The notes: generated by a model from the sequence alone, not told the origin. A DNA stretch of 33,501 nucleotides from an uncultured Clostridia bacterium (GCA_944380845.1 CALWIU010000029.1:1-33501); one strand, 5' to 3'; counted from the stretch's first letter, positions 21,244-29,547 are shown. Numbers and translations are program-made.

Positions 21244-23598
21244 TTATTTTCTTTTTTTGTTTTTCTTTTCTTCCCGCAGGCGTGCTTTTTCGGCAGCGCG
21301 CTCAGCCAGAAGCTGTTCTTCCTGCTCGCGGGCAGCCTGTTCGGCTGCTTTCAACCGGGTTTTCGCCTGCTCGTACTGGGCGGATATTTCATCCAGATGC
21401 TGGTAGTTTTCCGCCTGCACCACCATGCGGCGGGCGTTGAGGAAGGGGGCTGCGGCGTTGCTGAACCGGCTGTATTCTTTGTTCAGCGCGGCGATTTGCT
21501 TTTTTACTTCTTTTCGTTCGGCGGTGCGCTGTCTGATCAGCGCGCGGATCTCGGAATCATCTTTTTTCGCCTTTCTGGTGTCGCGCATCGTCTGATACAG
21601 GTCGGTGATTTCCAGATCCAGTTCATCGTCTTTGGCAAAAAGGGTGTCAAAGCGGCTCATGTCAAATTCTTCAATGCCGTTCGGGTAAAAGCGGTTTGCC
21701 AGCTTTTTGGCGTGCAGGGCGGTTTTGGCTTCCTGAATGGCGTCCTTGCGGCGCAGCTTTTCCGCCGGTGTATTTTTGGAAAGGGCGCGGGCGCGTTCTA
21801 CGGCGCTTTCGTCGGCATCGTATACCGCCGCGTAGCCTTTTTGGTAGGTTTCCTTTGCCAGCTGAAGGCTCAGAATGCCTTCTTCTGTTTCAAACTTATG
21901 TAGTTCCTCCACCACGAACCGGCAGATTTCCAGTTCCTTGTTATGGTCTTTGGCTTCTTTACGCGCTTTTTTTACCGCTTTCTTTTCTTCTTTGCCTGCG
22001 GCGCTTTTCAGTTGTTGGTTCCAATATGGTTTGCTGACATTGGCAGGCTCCTGCTTCACATATTCTTCGGCGTGGTTGATGATGTCCACCGCCTCGACAA
22101 TGGTTTTGTCTTCCAGAACGCCGTTGCCGTAGTCCTCAAACATGGCGCGGATCTTCAGCACCCGGACGATGCCTTCCTGCGTCGTTTCTTTCAGATCATA
22201 GAAGAACAGCGGAATCAGGTTGAGCGTTGCGCCCAGACCGGCAAAAAGGATCAGGGCGGCGATGATCCGGTCAAAGGACGCCTGGTCATACAGAATGTCG
22301 TACGGGTTGGGGTAGCCGTTGCCTTCGCGGATGCCGAGGCTCTCATACAGCGCGGGCAGCACGCCGCTGGTCGCCATGGTGACAAAGCTGCCGATCAGGC
22401 CGACGGCGGCAAACATACCGTCGATCCGCTCGCCGGTGCGCCAGTGCTGGTAGTCGCGGATATCCGCCTGAATGCCGGGGTTGAAAATCAGGGCGAACGA
22501 CCCGGCGAAATAGTTCAGCCAGAAGCAGATCGCGACATACCACAGCGATTCACGCGCGGGATAGATCATTAAAATAAAGACGATATTCAGGATATTGGAT
22601 GCGATCAGCACCCAGCGCTTGCCCATTTTGCGCACCAGGAACGGCGCCGCCAGCATGCCCCAGAACGAGGCGTTGCCGACGATTATCGTAATCAGCGAGT
22701 ACTGCGCGTCGGTACAAAGATCCTGATAGTTATACAGCCATTGCAGGATATTGCCCTGCGCGCCTTCCAGAAATCCGATCCAGCTGGACAGGGAGATGAT
22801 CCAGAAATATTTGTTTTTGGCGACGGCTTTCAGGGCGGTAAAAAAGCCGATTTTGATGGCGTGGGTCTTAGCCTGCACGATTTTTTCGCGCGTGTTGGCA
22901 TAGACGATGATGGTCAGCACAATGCCGAGAATGGAAATCGGGGGGAAGGCGATGCGGTAAAGCCGCAGGTCATACAGGTTGCCGTCGGTGAAGGCGCCCG
23001 CCAGCAGGGGCATGACCGCATTGATCACCGAAGGGGCGAAGGAATAAAAAATCGCTTTGAGCGCCGTGACATCGGTACGCTCGATGGTGTTGGGTGACAG
23101 AACATAGACCAGCGATTCGTACGCGTCATAGAAAAAGTTGTAAAAGAACATCAGGGTAGTGGAGAAAAAGAAGACGGTCAGGCATTTTGCCAGATACCCC
23201 ATGCTCTCGTAAGGCATATAGACGAACAAAACGCAGAGAATCGCCGAGGGAATGCCCATCGACAGAAGGTACGGCCGGTATTTGCCGGCGCGGTTCTTGA
23301 CATTGTCAACAATGCTTGCGCGCAGTGCTGTCAGCGGGATGTTGATGAGCGACGCGATCACATACATAATATACAGATCCGACGGGGTAATCCCGATGGT
23401 ATTGCCCAAAAACAGACTGGTGGCGGTCAGCGTCACATAGTTGAACATACAGGTGACAAAATAGGTACCGTTCCCGCCGATCGAGTACGCCAGGATCTCG
23501 CGGAAGTTCATATAGCGGCCTGTTGGCGGCCGGTTCCAGAAGACCTTAACATCGGTCAGTTTCTCTTTGACCTGCTGCAACTGTATCATGGCATTCAT
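21244..23598 (-). CDS. GPH/MFS-type sugar:cation symporter with long cytoplasmic coiled-coil tail
   Basis: A 784-residue protein. Residues 1 to about 465 form a polytopic transporter of roughly 12 helices like glycoside-pentoside-hexuronide:cation symporters (MelB relatives), for example the N-terminal REILAYSIGGNGTYFV and the mid-protein QADIRDYQHWRTGERIDGMF segment typical of that family. Most GPH proteins stop soon after the last helix. Here about 318 more residues follow FYDLKETTQEGIV: charged, helical, Lys/Glu/Ala-rich, ending in the basic EEKKNKKRK. Start at 23598 has AGGAAAGG close by; the ATG at 23589 (AAAGGA, 8 nt) is an alternative. It is transcribed divergently from the secreted phosphatase and ends in its own terminator. 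Substrate unknown. Confidence 0.85.
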   Translation of the reverse strand: MNAMIQLQQVKEKLTDVKVFWNRPPTGRYMNFREILAYSIGGNGTYFVTCMFNYVTLTATSLFLGNTIGITPSDLYIMYVIASLINIPLTALRASIVDNVKNRAGKYRPYLLSMGIPSAILCVLFVYMPYESMGYLAKCLTVFFFSTTLMFFYNFFYDAYESLVYVLSPNTIERTDVTALKAIFYSFAPSVINAVMPLLAGAFTDGNLYDLRLYRIAFPPISILGIVLTIIVYANTREKIVQAKTHAIKIGFFTALKAVAKNKYFWIISLSSWIGFLEGAQGNILQWLYNYQDLCTDAQYSLITIIVGNASFWGMLAAPFLVRKMGKRWVLIASNILNIVFILMIYPARESLWYVAICFWLNYFAGSFALIFNPGIQADIRDYQHWRTGERIDGMFAAVGLIGSFVTMATSGVLPALYESLGIREGNGYPNPYDILYDQASFDRIIAALILFAGLGATLNLIPLFFYDLKETTQEGIVRVLKIRAMFEDYGNGVLEDKTIVEAVDIINHAEEYVKQEPANVSKPYWNQQLKSAAGKEEKKAVKKARKEAKDHNKELEICRFVVEELHKFETEEGILSLQLAKETYQKGYAAVYDADESAVERARALSKNTPAEKLRRKDAIQEAKTALHAKKLANRFYPNGIEEFDMSRFDTLFAKDDELDLEITDLYQTMRDTRKAKKDDSEIRALIRQRTAERKEVKKQIAALNKEYSRFSNAAAPFLNARRMVVQAENYQHLDEISAQYEQAKTRLKAAEQAAREQEEQLLAERAAEKARLREEKKNKKRK

Positions 23599-23632
23599 CC
23601 TTTCCTGTGCAAGCGGGTGCTCGCATCTAAAT

Positions 23633-23661
23633 AGTATAGCACATCCGGACGAAAAAACCAA
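23633..23661 (-). promoter_or_regulatory. Candidate sigma-A promoter of the GPH transporter
   Basis: TTGGTT (23661-23656), 17-nt spacer, TATACT (23638-23633), about 35 nt upstream of the start codon. The -35 lies within the left arm of the inverted repeat at 23653-23714. Confidence 0.6.
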
Positions 23662-23714
23662 TCTTTTTTAAAAGAAAAAGATTTTTTGTAAGTTTTGCAT
23701 AAGGATTGGTTTTT
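23653..23714. promoter_or_regulatory. 11-bp perfect inverted repeat in divergent promoter region
   Basis: AAAAACCAATC (23653-23663) and GATTGGTTTTT (23704-23714) are exact complements separated by 40 bp. Inside, AATCTTTTT and AAAAAGATT form a second dyad. The left arm covers the transporter -35 box, so a two-site operator or looping repressor site is plausible. Confidence 0.5.
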
Positions 23715-23806
23715 ATATTTGGTAAAATAAACAGGGAAATGCTGTCCGTTTCGGACGGTGCGCCGCGCCCGCTTGCCGGTTTTTTTGGGAAATTCACGGG
23801 AACGGA

Positions 23807-23835
23807 TTGACTGTTTGTATAAAATATGGTATACT
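23807..23835 (+). promoter_or_regulatory. Sigma-A promoter of the secreted phosphatase gene
   Basis: TTGACT (23807-23812), 17-nt spacer, TATACT (23830-23835), 41 nt upstream of the ATG at 23877. Near-consensus. Confidence 0.78.
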
Positions 23836-23876
23836 AACTCTGTCTATTTTAGACATTTGCTATAGGAGGTTTTGGT

Positions 23877-25328
23877 ATGAAAAAAACAGGTCTGCGCTTT
23901 CTGGCGGTACTGCTGGTACTGGCAATGCTTTGTGCGGGCGGAACGGGAATGGCTGCTGCCGCCGGTTCCGATAACGGCATTTTGCGGATCGCCAGCGTGA
24001 TGAACGGCGATACCGAATCGTCGCGCGGCATCAGCTGGGCGACAGAAGAAAAAAGCGAAAGCGTGGTTTTGGTTTCGCAGAACGAAGACATGAGCGGCGC
24101 GGCGGAATTTACCGGCTCATGTGAGCGGTTCCAGGGGTATTATATGCACAAGGTCACCCTCAGCGGCCTTGCGGCGGGCACAACCTATTATTATACCGTC
24201 GGCGACCGCACCAACCGCAGCCGTGTTTGCAGCTTTAGCACCGACCCGGGACGCGGCGAAAAAGTGCGTTTTCTGGCTTTTGCCGATGTGCAGGCCAGCA
24301 GCGAGGCGAATTTTGCGCAGGCGGCGAATGTCGTGCGCACGGGATATGAAATGTTCCCCGATACGGCGTTTTCGGTCGCGCTGGGCGATTTTGTCAACGA
24401 CTGTACCAACGAGGAGTGGAACTGGTATTTTGAACAGTTCGCGTTCCTGAACGATTATGTTTCCATGGCGCCGGTCGCCGGCAACCATGAGGGGAACCTG
24501 AAATGGTTCTGGTTTGATTCCATGTTCAACATCGGCAAGGCGGAAAATTCCGATTCCGTGACCGGCTGTTATTATTCCTTCGATTACGGCGACGCGCATA
24601 TTGCCGTGCTGAACTCGAACGATATGTACCCCATGAGCCAGCAGCAGATCAACTGGCTCAAAAACGATATGAACGAAACGGATGCAACCTGGAAAATCGT
24701 CATGATGCACCGTTCGCTTTATTCGGCGGGCAAGCACACCAACAAGCCGGATTCCACCATCATGCGCCATATGCTGCTGCCGGTCATCGATGAATTGGAT
24801 ATCGATCTGGTGCTTGGCGGTCACGAGCATATGTACCTGAGAACCTATCCGGTCACCGGCGAAGGCGTGGTTGACACCGATACGACCTATGTCAGCGAAA
24901 TCGTGGACGGACAGGAAACGCTGTTTGCCGTTTCGCCCGAAGGCACGATCCATGTCATGCCTTCGACTGCTGGCACCAAGCGCTATTCTGTGAACGAAAA
25001 CGCCCTTTCGTATATTCAGAACGCTGCCGCAAAGATGGAATCGACCAGCGGCAAGGGCGGCATTTTCACCAGCATCAGCATTGATGGCGGCGAGCTGGTA
25101 TATCAGGCGTATCTGGTGGACGACGAGACCGGAGAGGTTTCGCTCTTTGATTCCTTCGGCATCAAAAAGGACGCGGGCGGCGCCGTCAACGAGGATTGGC
25201 AGGAGCTGCCGACCGACGCGGAAAGCAATTTTGCAGCCAACATCCGCAACCTGTTCTATGAGATCCTGTGGGTATTGCAGCATTATCTGACCGAGGTACT
25301 GCCGCAGCTGATCGGCAGTCTGCTGTGA
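23877..25328 (+). CDS. Secreted purple-acid-phosphatase-like metallophosphoesterase
   Basis: A 483-residue exported phosphoesterase. A signal peptide (about 1-29) leads to a fibronectin-like purple acid phosphatase N-terminal domain (about 31-122, with GLAAGTTYYYTVGD), then the calcineurin-like catalytic domain. Its dimetal motifs are in order: FADVQ (D137), GDFVND (D171, D175), GNHE (N203/H204), MMHRS (H278) and GGHEHMY (H316, H318). It should release phosphate from organic phosphates outside the cell. AGGAGG lies 8 nt before the ATG. After about residue 455 the protein ends in a hydrophobic amphipathic helix (NLFYEILWVLQHYLTEV and on), with no LPxTG motif; it resembles the tail of the 31242 gene product. 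Confidence 0.9.
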   Translation: MKKTGLRFLAVLLVLAMLCAGGTGMAAAAGSDNGILRIASVMNGDTESSRGISWATEEKSESVVLVSQNEDMSGAAEFTGSCERFQGYYMHKVTLSGLAAGTTYYYTVGDRTNRSRVCSFSTDPGRGEKVRFLAFADVQASSEANFAQAANVVRTGYEMFPDTAFSVALGDFVNDCTNEEWNWYFEQFAFLNDYVSMAPVAGNHEGNLKWFWFDSMFNIGKAENSDSVTGCYYSFDYGDAHIAVLNSNDMYPMSQQQINWLKNDMNETDATWKIVMMHRSLYSAGKHTNKPDSTIMRHMLLPVIDELDIDLVLGGHEHMYLRTYPVTGEGVVDTDTTYVSEIVDGQETLFAVSPEGTIHVMPSTAGTKRYSVNENALSYIQNAAAKMESTSGKGGIFTSISIDGGELVYQAYLVDDETGEVSLFDSFGIKKDAGGAVNEDWQELPTDAESNFAANIRNLFYEILWVLQHYLTEVLPQLIGSLL

Positions 25329-25540
25329 TAACCCGTTATAAAAGGACTGCGCCCCCGGGCAGGCGGTAAAAATGCGCTGTCCGGTCAGGCGGGATAAAAA
25401 GCACGCCCCGGTGAGACGGTAAAAACGCCTCCCGCGCGGCAGGAAAAAAAGAACGCGATTCCGGTCAGCTCCCGATCAAATGGGAACGGCTGGAACAGAA
25501 CCGGCGCTTCTGTTCGCCGGTGCAGGCGGCAAAGAAAACA

Positions 25541-25587
25541 CCCCCAAAGGAAAGCCGATCGGCTTGCTTTTGGGGGTTGCTTTTTTG
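25541..25587 (+). terminator. Rho-independent terminator after the phosphatase gene
   Basis: CCCCCAAA (25541-25548) pairs with TTTGGGGG (25569-25576); an inner AAGCC/GGCTT pair closes on a GATC loop. GCTTTTTT follows the GGGGGTT. It starts 213 bp past the stop codon, just before the 40-bp tandem repeats. The gap 25329-25540 holds no gene I can support. Confidence 0.75.
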
Positions 25588-25820
25588 GGAACTGCCGCTT
25601 TGTCCTTGCGTCCGGCAGCATTTTTCGGGAACTGCCGCTTTTTTCTTTATGGTCGGCGGCATTTTTCGGAAACTGCCGCTTTTTTCTTTATGGTCGGCGG
25701 CTTTTTTTGGGAACGCCGCCTTTTCCTTGCGTTCATCGGCGGTTTTCGGGAGCTGTCGCCTTTTTCTTCCGGTCGGCGCTCCTTTTTCCTGATCGCTGCC
25801 AACTTTTGCCGGTCAGCGGC
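25581..25820. repeat. Six-unit tandem repeat, about 40-bp period
   Basis: Units start near 25581, 25621, 25662, 25702, 25743 and 25783. Each has a T5-7 run, GGGAACTGCCGC, a second pyrimidine run and a GGTCGGCGGC end. The second and third units are nearly identical and the outer ones diverged. Within each unit GCCGC can pair with GCGGC, so each copy can fold a small hairpin. The array lies between converging genes, ending 6 bp from the stop of the DtxR-type gene. Confidence 0.82.
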
Positions 25821-25826
25821 AAAGGC

Positions 25827-26201
25827 TCAGGCGGTTTCCTCGGGTTTGGCGATTTTTTTAATGGCGGCAAAACTTTCCGGGCTGATGACGTGTTCGATCC
25901 GGCAGGCGTCCTGCACGGCGGTTTTCGGGTCTACGCCCAGCCCGATCAGCCAGTCGGACAGCACGGTATGCCGTTCGTACATCGCCAGGGCGATTTTTTC
26001 GCCTTTTTCGGTCAGGGTAATCAGCCCGTTCGGCGCCATGGAGATGTAGCCGTTTTCACGCAAATGCTTCATGGCTACGCTGACGCTGGGCTTGGAGAAG
26101 GAAAGCTCATTGCCGATGTCCACTGAGCGCACCTGACCGTTCCGGCGCTGTAAAATGTAGATGGTTTCCAGATAATTTTCCGCTGATTCACGAATCTGCA
26201 T
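25827..26201 (-). CDS. DtxR/MntR-family metal-dependent transcriptional regulator
   Basis: A 124-residue repressor of short MntR-like length. It has an N-terminal winged helix-turn-helix (about 5-65, with SVDIGNELSFSKPSVSVAMKHL as recognition region) and a metal-binding dimerisation domain. It lacks the SH3 domain of DtxR. The metal site is mixed. AENYLETIY has Asn where MntR has Asp8 and DtxR Met10. ERHTVL keeps the conserved His. DACRIEHVIS has Cys-x-x-Glu-His as in DtxR, where MntR has Glu-x-x-Glu-His. Iron or manganese sensing cannot be decided. GGGAGG precedes the ATG at 26201. No metal transporter is adjacent, so it acts on its own promoter or distant genes. Confidence 0.92.
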   Translation of the reverse strand: MQIRESAENYLETIYILQRRNGQVRSVDIGNELSFSKPSVSVAMKHLRENGYISMAPNGLITLTEKGEKIALAMYERHTVLSDWLIGLGVDPKTAVQDACRIEHVISPESFAAIKKIAKPEETA

Positions 26202-26230
26202 GGGGTTTCCTCCCTTCCGGGTTTGGTCTT

Positions 26231-26259
26231 ATTATACAGGATTTTTTCTGTTTTTTCAA
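26231..26259 (-). promoter_or_regulatory. Sigma-A promoter of the DtxR-type regulator gene
   Basis: TTGAAA (26259-26254), 17-nt spacer, consensus TATAAT (26236-26231), 30 nt upstream of the start. The -35 box lies in the dyad at 26251-26274. Confidence 0.78.
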
Positions 26260-26274
26260 GGAATCTTGAAAAAA
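26251..26274. promoter_or_regulatory. Perfect 10-4-10 dyad, candidate autoregulatory operator
   Basis: TTTTTTCAAG (26251-26260) and CTTGAAAAAA (26265-26274) are exact complements around GAAT. The left arm contains the -35 box of the regulator promoter. It does not look like the published MntR or DtxR boxes as I know them, so assigning it to this regulator rests on position. Confidence 0.6.
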
Positions 26275-26320
26275 TTTCCCGTTTTGGTGTGTTTCATTTG
26301 TTTTTGGGAATAATCAACCG

Positions 26321-26349
26321 TTGCCAAGGGCTGTTTTTTGTAGTAAAAT
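26321..26349 (+). promoter_or_regulatory. Sigma-A promoter of the GDPD-mutS2 genes
   Basis: TTGCCA (26321-26326), 17-nt spacer, TAAAAT (26344-26349), 21 nt upstream of the ATG at 26371, leaving a very short leader. Confidence 0.65.
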
Positions 26350-26370
26350 AAAGGCCATGGAGGGATACTT

Positions 26371-27129
26371 ATGAAACTGATCGCTCACCGGGGCGCCAAC
26401 AAAAAAGCGCCGCAGAATACGCTGGCTGCTTTCCGCGCTTCGCTTGCCATGCCCATTGACGGCGTGGAAACCGATGTCCATTTGACAAAAGACGGCAAGG
26501 TGGTGCTTTGCCACAACCCCAATATCGACGAAACCTCCGACGGGAAGGGGTACATCAACGATCTGACCCTTGACGAGCTGTTGCAGCGCGATTTCGGCGG
26601 GTACTTCAGCGCGGATTTCAAAGGGGAAAAAATTCCGCTTCTGACCGATTTTCTCGATCTGGTCAAGGATGTGGAAATCATCAATATCGAAATCAAAACA
26701 CCGTATAATAAGGATTATGCCGTGGTGGATGAAACGCTGCGGATCTCCCGCGAAAAGGGACTTTTGCCAAGGGTGCTGATTTCGTCCTTTGATCCGGTGG
26801 TCCTGCGCCGCGCAAAGGATGTTGCGCCCGATGTCAGGACGGCGCTGCTGTATGATTTTACCAAAAAGGCATACTGGGAAGTGCGAAGCAATCTGCTTGC
26901 CTTCGCCGCCGGTCTGGGCTGTTCGGCGCTGCATCCGTATAAACACATGATTACCGAAGACAAGATCGCCAAAGCCCATGCGCTGGGTATGAAGGTCAAC
27001 TGCTGGACGGTCAACGAACGCTCCATCGCCGCAAAATTGCAGGCGGCAGGCGCGGACGGGCTGATTACCGATGTGCCCGACGAAATGGCGTCTTTCGGCG
27101 GGAAAGAGGAAAAAAAAGAGAATGAGTGA
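26371..27129 (+). CDS. Glycerophosphodiester phosphodiesterase
   Basis: Hydrolyses glycerophosphodiesters to glycerol 3-phosphate and an alcohol, recycling phospholipid head groups or teichoic-acid debris. The 252-residue protein has no signal peptide, so it is cytosolic. Catalytic residues of the TIM barrel are visible: H6 and R7 in IAHRGA, E33 and D35 in GVETDVHLTKDG, H48 in VLCHN and E107 in INIEIKTP. The C-terminal NCWTVNE and GLITDVPDE are standard. GGAGG lies 7 nt before the ATG. Its stop overlaps the mutS2 start by 8 bp, so the two are one transcript without an obvious functional link. Confidence 0.94.
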   Translation: MKLIAHRGANKKAPQNTLAAFRASLAMPIDGVETDVHLTKDGKVVLCHNPNIDETSDGKGYINDLTLDELLQRDFGGYFSADFKGEKIPLLTDFLDLVKDVEIINIEIKTPYNKDYAVVDETLRISREKGLLPRVLISSFDPVVLRRAKDVAPDVRTALLYDFTKKAYWEVRSNLLAFAAGLGCSALHPYKHMITEDKIAKAHALGMKVNCWTVNERSIAAKLQAAGADGLITDVPDEMASFGGKEEKKENE

Positions 27130-29509
27130 ATGCAATCGACAGGAACGGGCGCTGGAATTTGATAAAATTCTGACGCTGCTGAGTTCCTTTACCTCCTGTG
27201 AGGACAGCCGGGAGGCGGCGCTGGCGCTGCGTCCCGAAACGGAGCTTGCCGCCGCGGAAAAGCTGCTGCGGCAGACCGACGATGCGCATCGTCTGCTGGC
27301 GAAGTTCGGCGGTCCATCCTTCGGCGGGCTGTGCAATGTAGATAACGCGCTGGCGCGCGCTTCGGCGGGCGGGGTGCTGAATCCCGGCGAGCTGCTGCGC
27401 ATTGCCGAGGTGCTGCGGGTGATCCGCGCGCTGAAGGAATGGTACAATCGTCAGGCGGGCGTGGAAACCTGTTTGGACGGGCTTTTCTGCGGCCTGCTGC
27501 CCAACCGCTTTCTGGAAGAAAAAATCAACGGGGCAATCCTTGCCGAAGATAAAATCGCCGACGGCGCTTCGGCGGAGCTGTCCCGCATCCGGCGGGAAAT
27601 GCGCCGCAAAGCCGATTCGATCCGCCAGAAACTGGATCAGATGATCCATTCCCAGACCTATCAGAAATATTTGCAGGATTCCCTTGTGACCCAGCGCAAC
27701 GGCCGGTTTGTCGTGCCGGTCAAAAGCGAGTACCGCAGTGAGATCGGCGGTCTGGTGCATGATACTTCGTCAAGCGGCGCGACGGTTTTCATCGAGCCGG
27801 CGGCGGTGGTCGAAGCGAACAACGACATCAAGGTTCTGCAAAGCAAGGAGCGCGATGAGATCGAGCGCATCCTGACCGCACTGTCCGCCGAAACCGGTAT
27901 GGAAAAGGACAGCATTCAAAATTCCTACCGCTGTGCGCTGCGTCTGGATCTGATTTTTGCCAAGGCGCGCATGGCTTATGCCATGAACGGGGTCTGCCCG
28001 GCGCTGAACGACCGGGGCATTGTGGATCTGATCGACGCAAGGCACCCGCTGCTGCCGAAAGAGTCGGTGGTGCCGGTGCATATTTTTCTGGGAGAAGATT
28101 TTGACACATTGATCATCACCGGACCGAACACCGGCGGCAAAACCGTTTCCATTAAAACCGTCGGTCTGCTGACCCTGATGGCAAGCGCCGGGATGATGAT
28201 CCCTGCCGCCGAACGCAGCCGGGTTTGTATTTTTTCATCCGTTTATGCGGACATCGGGGACGAACAGAGCATTGAACAGTCGCTGTCCACCTTTTCTTCC
28301 CATATGGTCCATATCATTTCCATCCTGCAACAGGCGGGGCCGGGCAGTCTTGTGCTGATCGACGAACTGGGCGCGGGCACCGACCCGATAGAGGGCGCGG
28401 CGCTGGCTACGGCGATTTTGGAGCGCCTGCGCGCGCAGGGCTGCAAGGTGGCAGCCACCACCCACTATGCCGAGCTGAAAGCCTATGCCTTACAGACGCC
28501 GGGCGTTGAAAACGGCTGCTGTGAATTTGATGTGGCGTCTTTGCGCCCGACCTACCGGCTTTTGATCGGCGTACCCGGCCGCTCGAACGCCTTTGCCATC
28601 ACCGAACGGCTCGGAATGGATCCGGCGGTCGTGGAACGGGCGCGTGAACTGGTTTCCGCAGAAAACACCCGCTTTGAAGAGGTGGTGGATTCGCTGGAAA
28701 AAAGCCGCGTCGAAATGGAAAAACAACAAAAGAAAACCCAACAGGATTCCCTGCTTGCCGAACAGCTTTTGCGGCAGGCGCGCGAAGAAAAGGAAAAAGC
28801 GCGTCAGGAAGCCGAACGCGAAAAGGAACGGGCGCGCGGAGAGAGCCGGCGCCTGCTGGAAAACACCCGCCGTCAGGCAGCGGCGCTTGCGGAAGAGATC
28901 CGCCAGCTGCAAAAGCAGGCGGCGGATAAAAACCAGCTCCGCGAGATTGCCGCCCGGGCGAAAAAAATGCTGCGGCAGGATATTCCGCTGTTGGACGCCG
29001 ACGCCGATCCGGTCAGTCAAAATGGCGAGGATGAAAATTACCGGCTGCCGCGCGCACTGCAAATCGGCGACCGGGTTCGGCTCAGCGATTTGGGAAGCGA
29101 AGCGGAGATCGTATCGCTTCCCGACAGCAAGGGCATGGTCGAGGTACGAAGCGGTATGCTGAAGACCCGCGTCAAGGTCGCCAATGTGCGGCTGATCGAG
29201 GGTAAAAAAAAGAACGCCGCCCGGGCGACGATCCACACCCAGCGCGAAAGCCTGAAAACGGCAGCCGTTTCCAACCGCTGCGACCTTCGGGGAATGAGCG
29301 CGGACGAGGCGATTTTGGAACTGGATCGGTTTCTGGACGCGGCGGTCATGGCAAAGCTCGAAGAACTGACCGTGGTGCATGGCAAGGGAACGGGCGTCCT
29401 GCGCGCCGCCGTTGCGAAGTATTTGAAGGGCAATCCCGCCGTCAAATCGTTCCGTTCCGGCAGGTACGGCGAAGGCGAAGACGGCGTGACCATTGTAACG
29501 CTGAAATAG
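27122..29509 (+). CDS. mutS2: MutS2: MutS-family ATPase with Smr endonuclease domain
   Basis: A 795-residue MutS2. In Bacillus this protein acts on collided ribosomes and it has been linked to recombination suppression; it is not a mismatch repair factor. Order: N-terminal core and lever helices (1-320, with FDKILTLLSSF at the start), ATPase with Walker A TGPNTGGKT (about 333-341), Walker B LVLIDELGAGTDP (about 410-422) and TTHYAELKAYA, a long Glu/Arg/Lys coiled coil (about 520-620), a KOW-like basic segment with IGDRVRLSDLG, and the C-terminal Smr domain (about 720-795) with DLRGMS and VHGKGTG. The DLR and HGKG motifs needed for Smr nuclease activity are intact. ATG at 27122 follows GAGGAAAAAAAAGA. 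Confidence 0.95.
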   Translation: MSECNRQERALEFDKILTLLSSFTSCEDSREAALALRPETELAAAEKLLRQTDDAHRLLAKFGGPSFGGLCNVDNALARASAGGVLNPGELLRIAEVLRVIRALKEWYNRQAGVETCLDGLFCGLLPNRFLEEKINGAILAEDKIADGASAELSRIRREMRRKADSIRQKLDQMIHSQTYQKYLQDSLVTQRNGRFVVPVKSEYRSEIGGLVHDTSSSGATVFIEPAAVVEANNDIKVLQSKERDEIERILTALSAETGMEKDSIQNSYRCALRLDLIFAKARMAYAMNGVCPALNDRGIVDLIDARHPLLPKESVVPVHIFLGEDFDTLIITGPNTGGKTVSIKTVGLLTLMASAGMMIPAAERSRVCIFSSVYADIGDEQSIEQSLSTFSSHMVHIISILQQAGPGSLVLIDELGAGTDPIEGAALATAILERLRAQGCKVAATTHYAELKAYALQTPGVENGCCEFDVASLRPTYRLLIGVPGRSNAFAITERLGMDPAVVERARELVSAENTRFEEVVDSLEKSRVEMEKQQKKTQQDSLLAEQLLRQAREEKEKARQEAEREKERARGESRRLLENTRRQAAALAEEIRQLQKQAADKNQLREIAARAKKMLRQDIPLLDADADPVSQNGEDENYRLPRALQIGDRVRLSDLGSEAEIVSLPDSKGMVEVRSGMLKTRVKVANVRLIEGKKKNAARATIHTQRESLKTAAVSNRCDLRGMSADEAILELDRFLDAAVMAKLEELTVVHGKGTGVLRAAVAKYLKGNPAVKSFRSGRYGEGEDGVTIVTLK

Positions 29510-29547
29510 CGCGTCAAAATTTTCTTGTATATTTTATCAAAAATCTA

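Noticed and set aside
21696-22572. Plus-strand frames of 113-209 codons opposite the GPH transporter
   Set aside because: Antisense shadows of a strongly supported transporter gene in GC-rich DNA, without ribosome binding sites.
25581-25820. CRISPR array
   Set aside because: Units are contiguous with about 40-bp period and drift over their whole length. There are no unique spacers between exact repeats and no cas genes.
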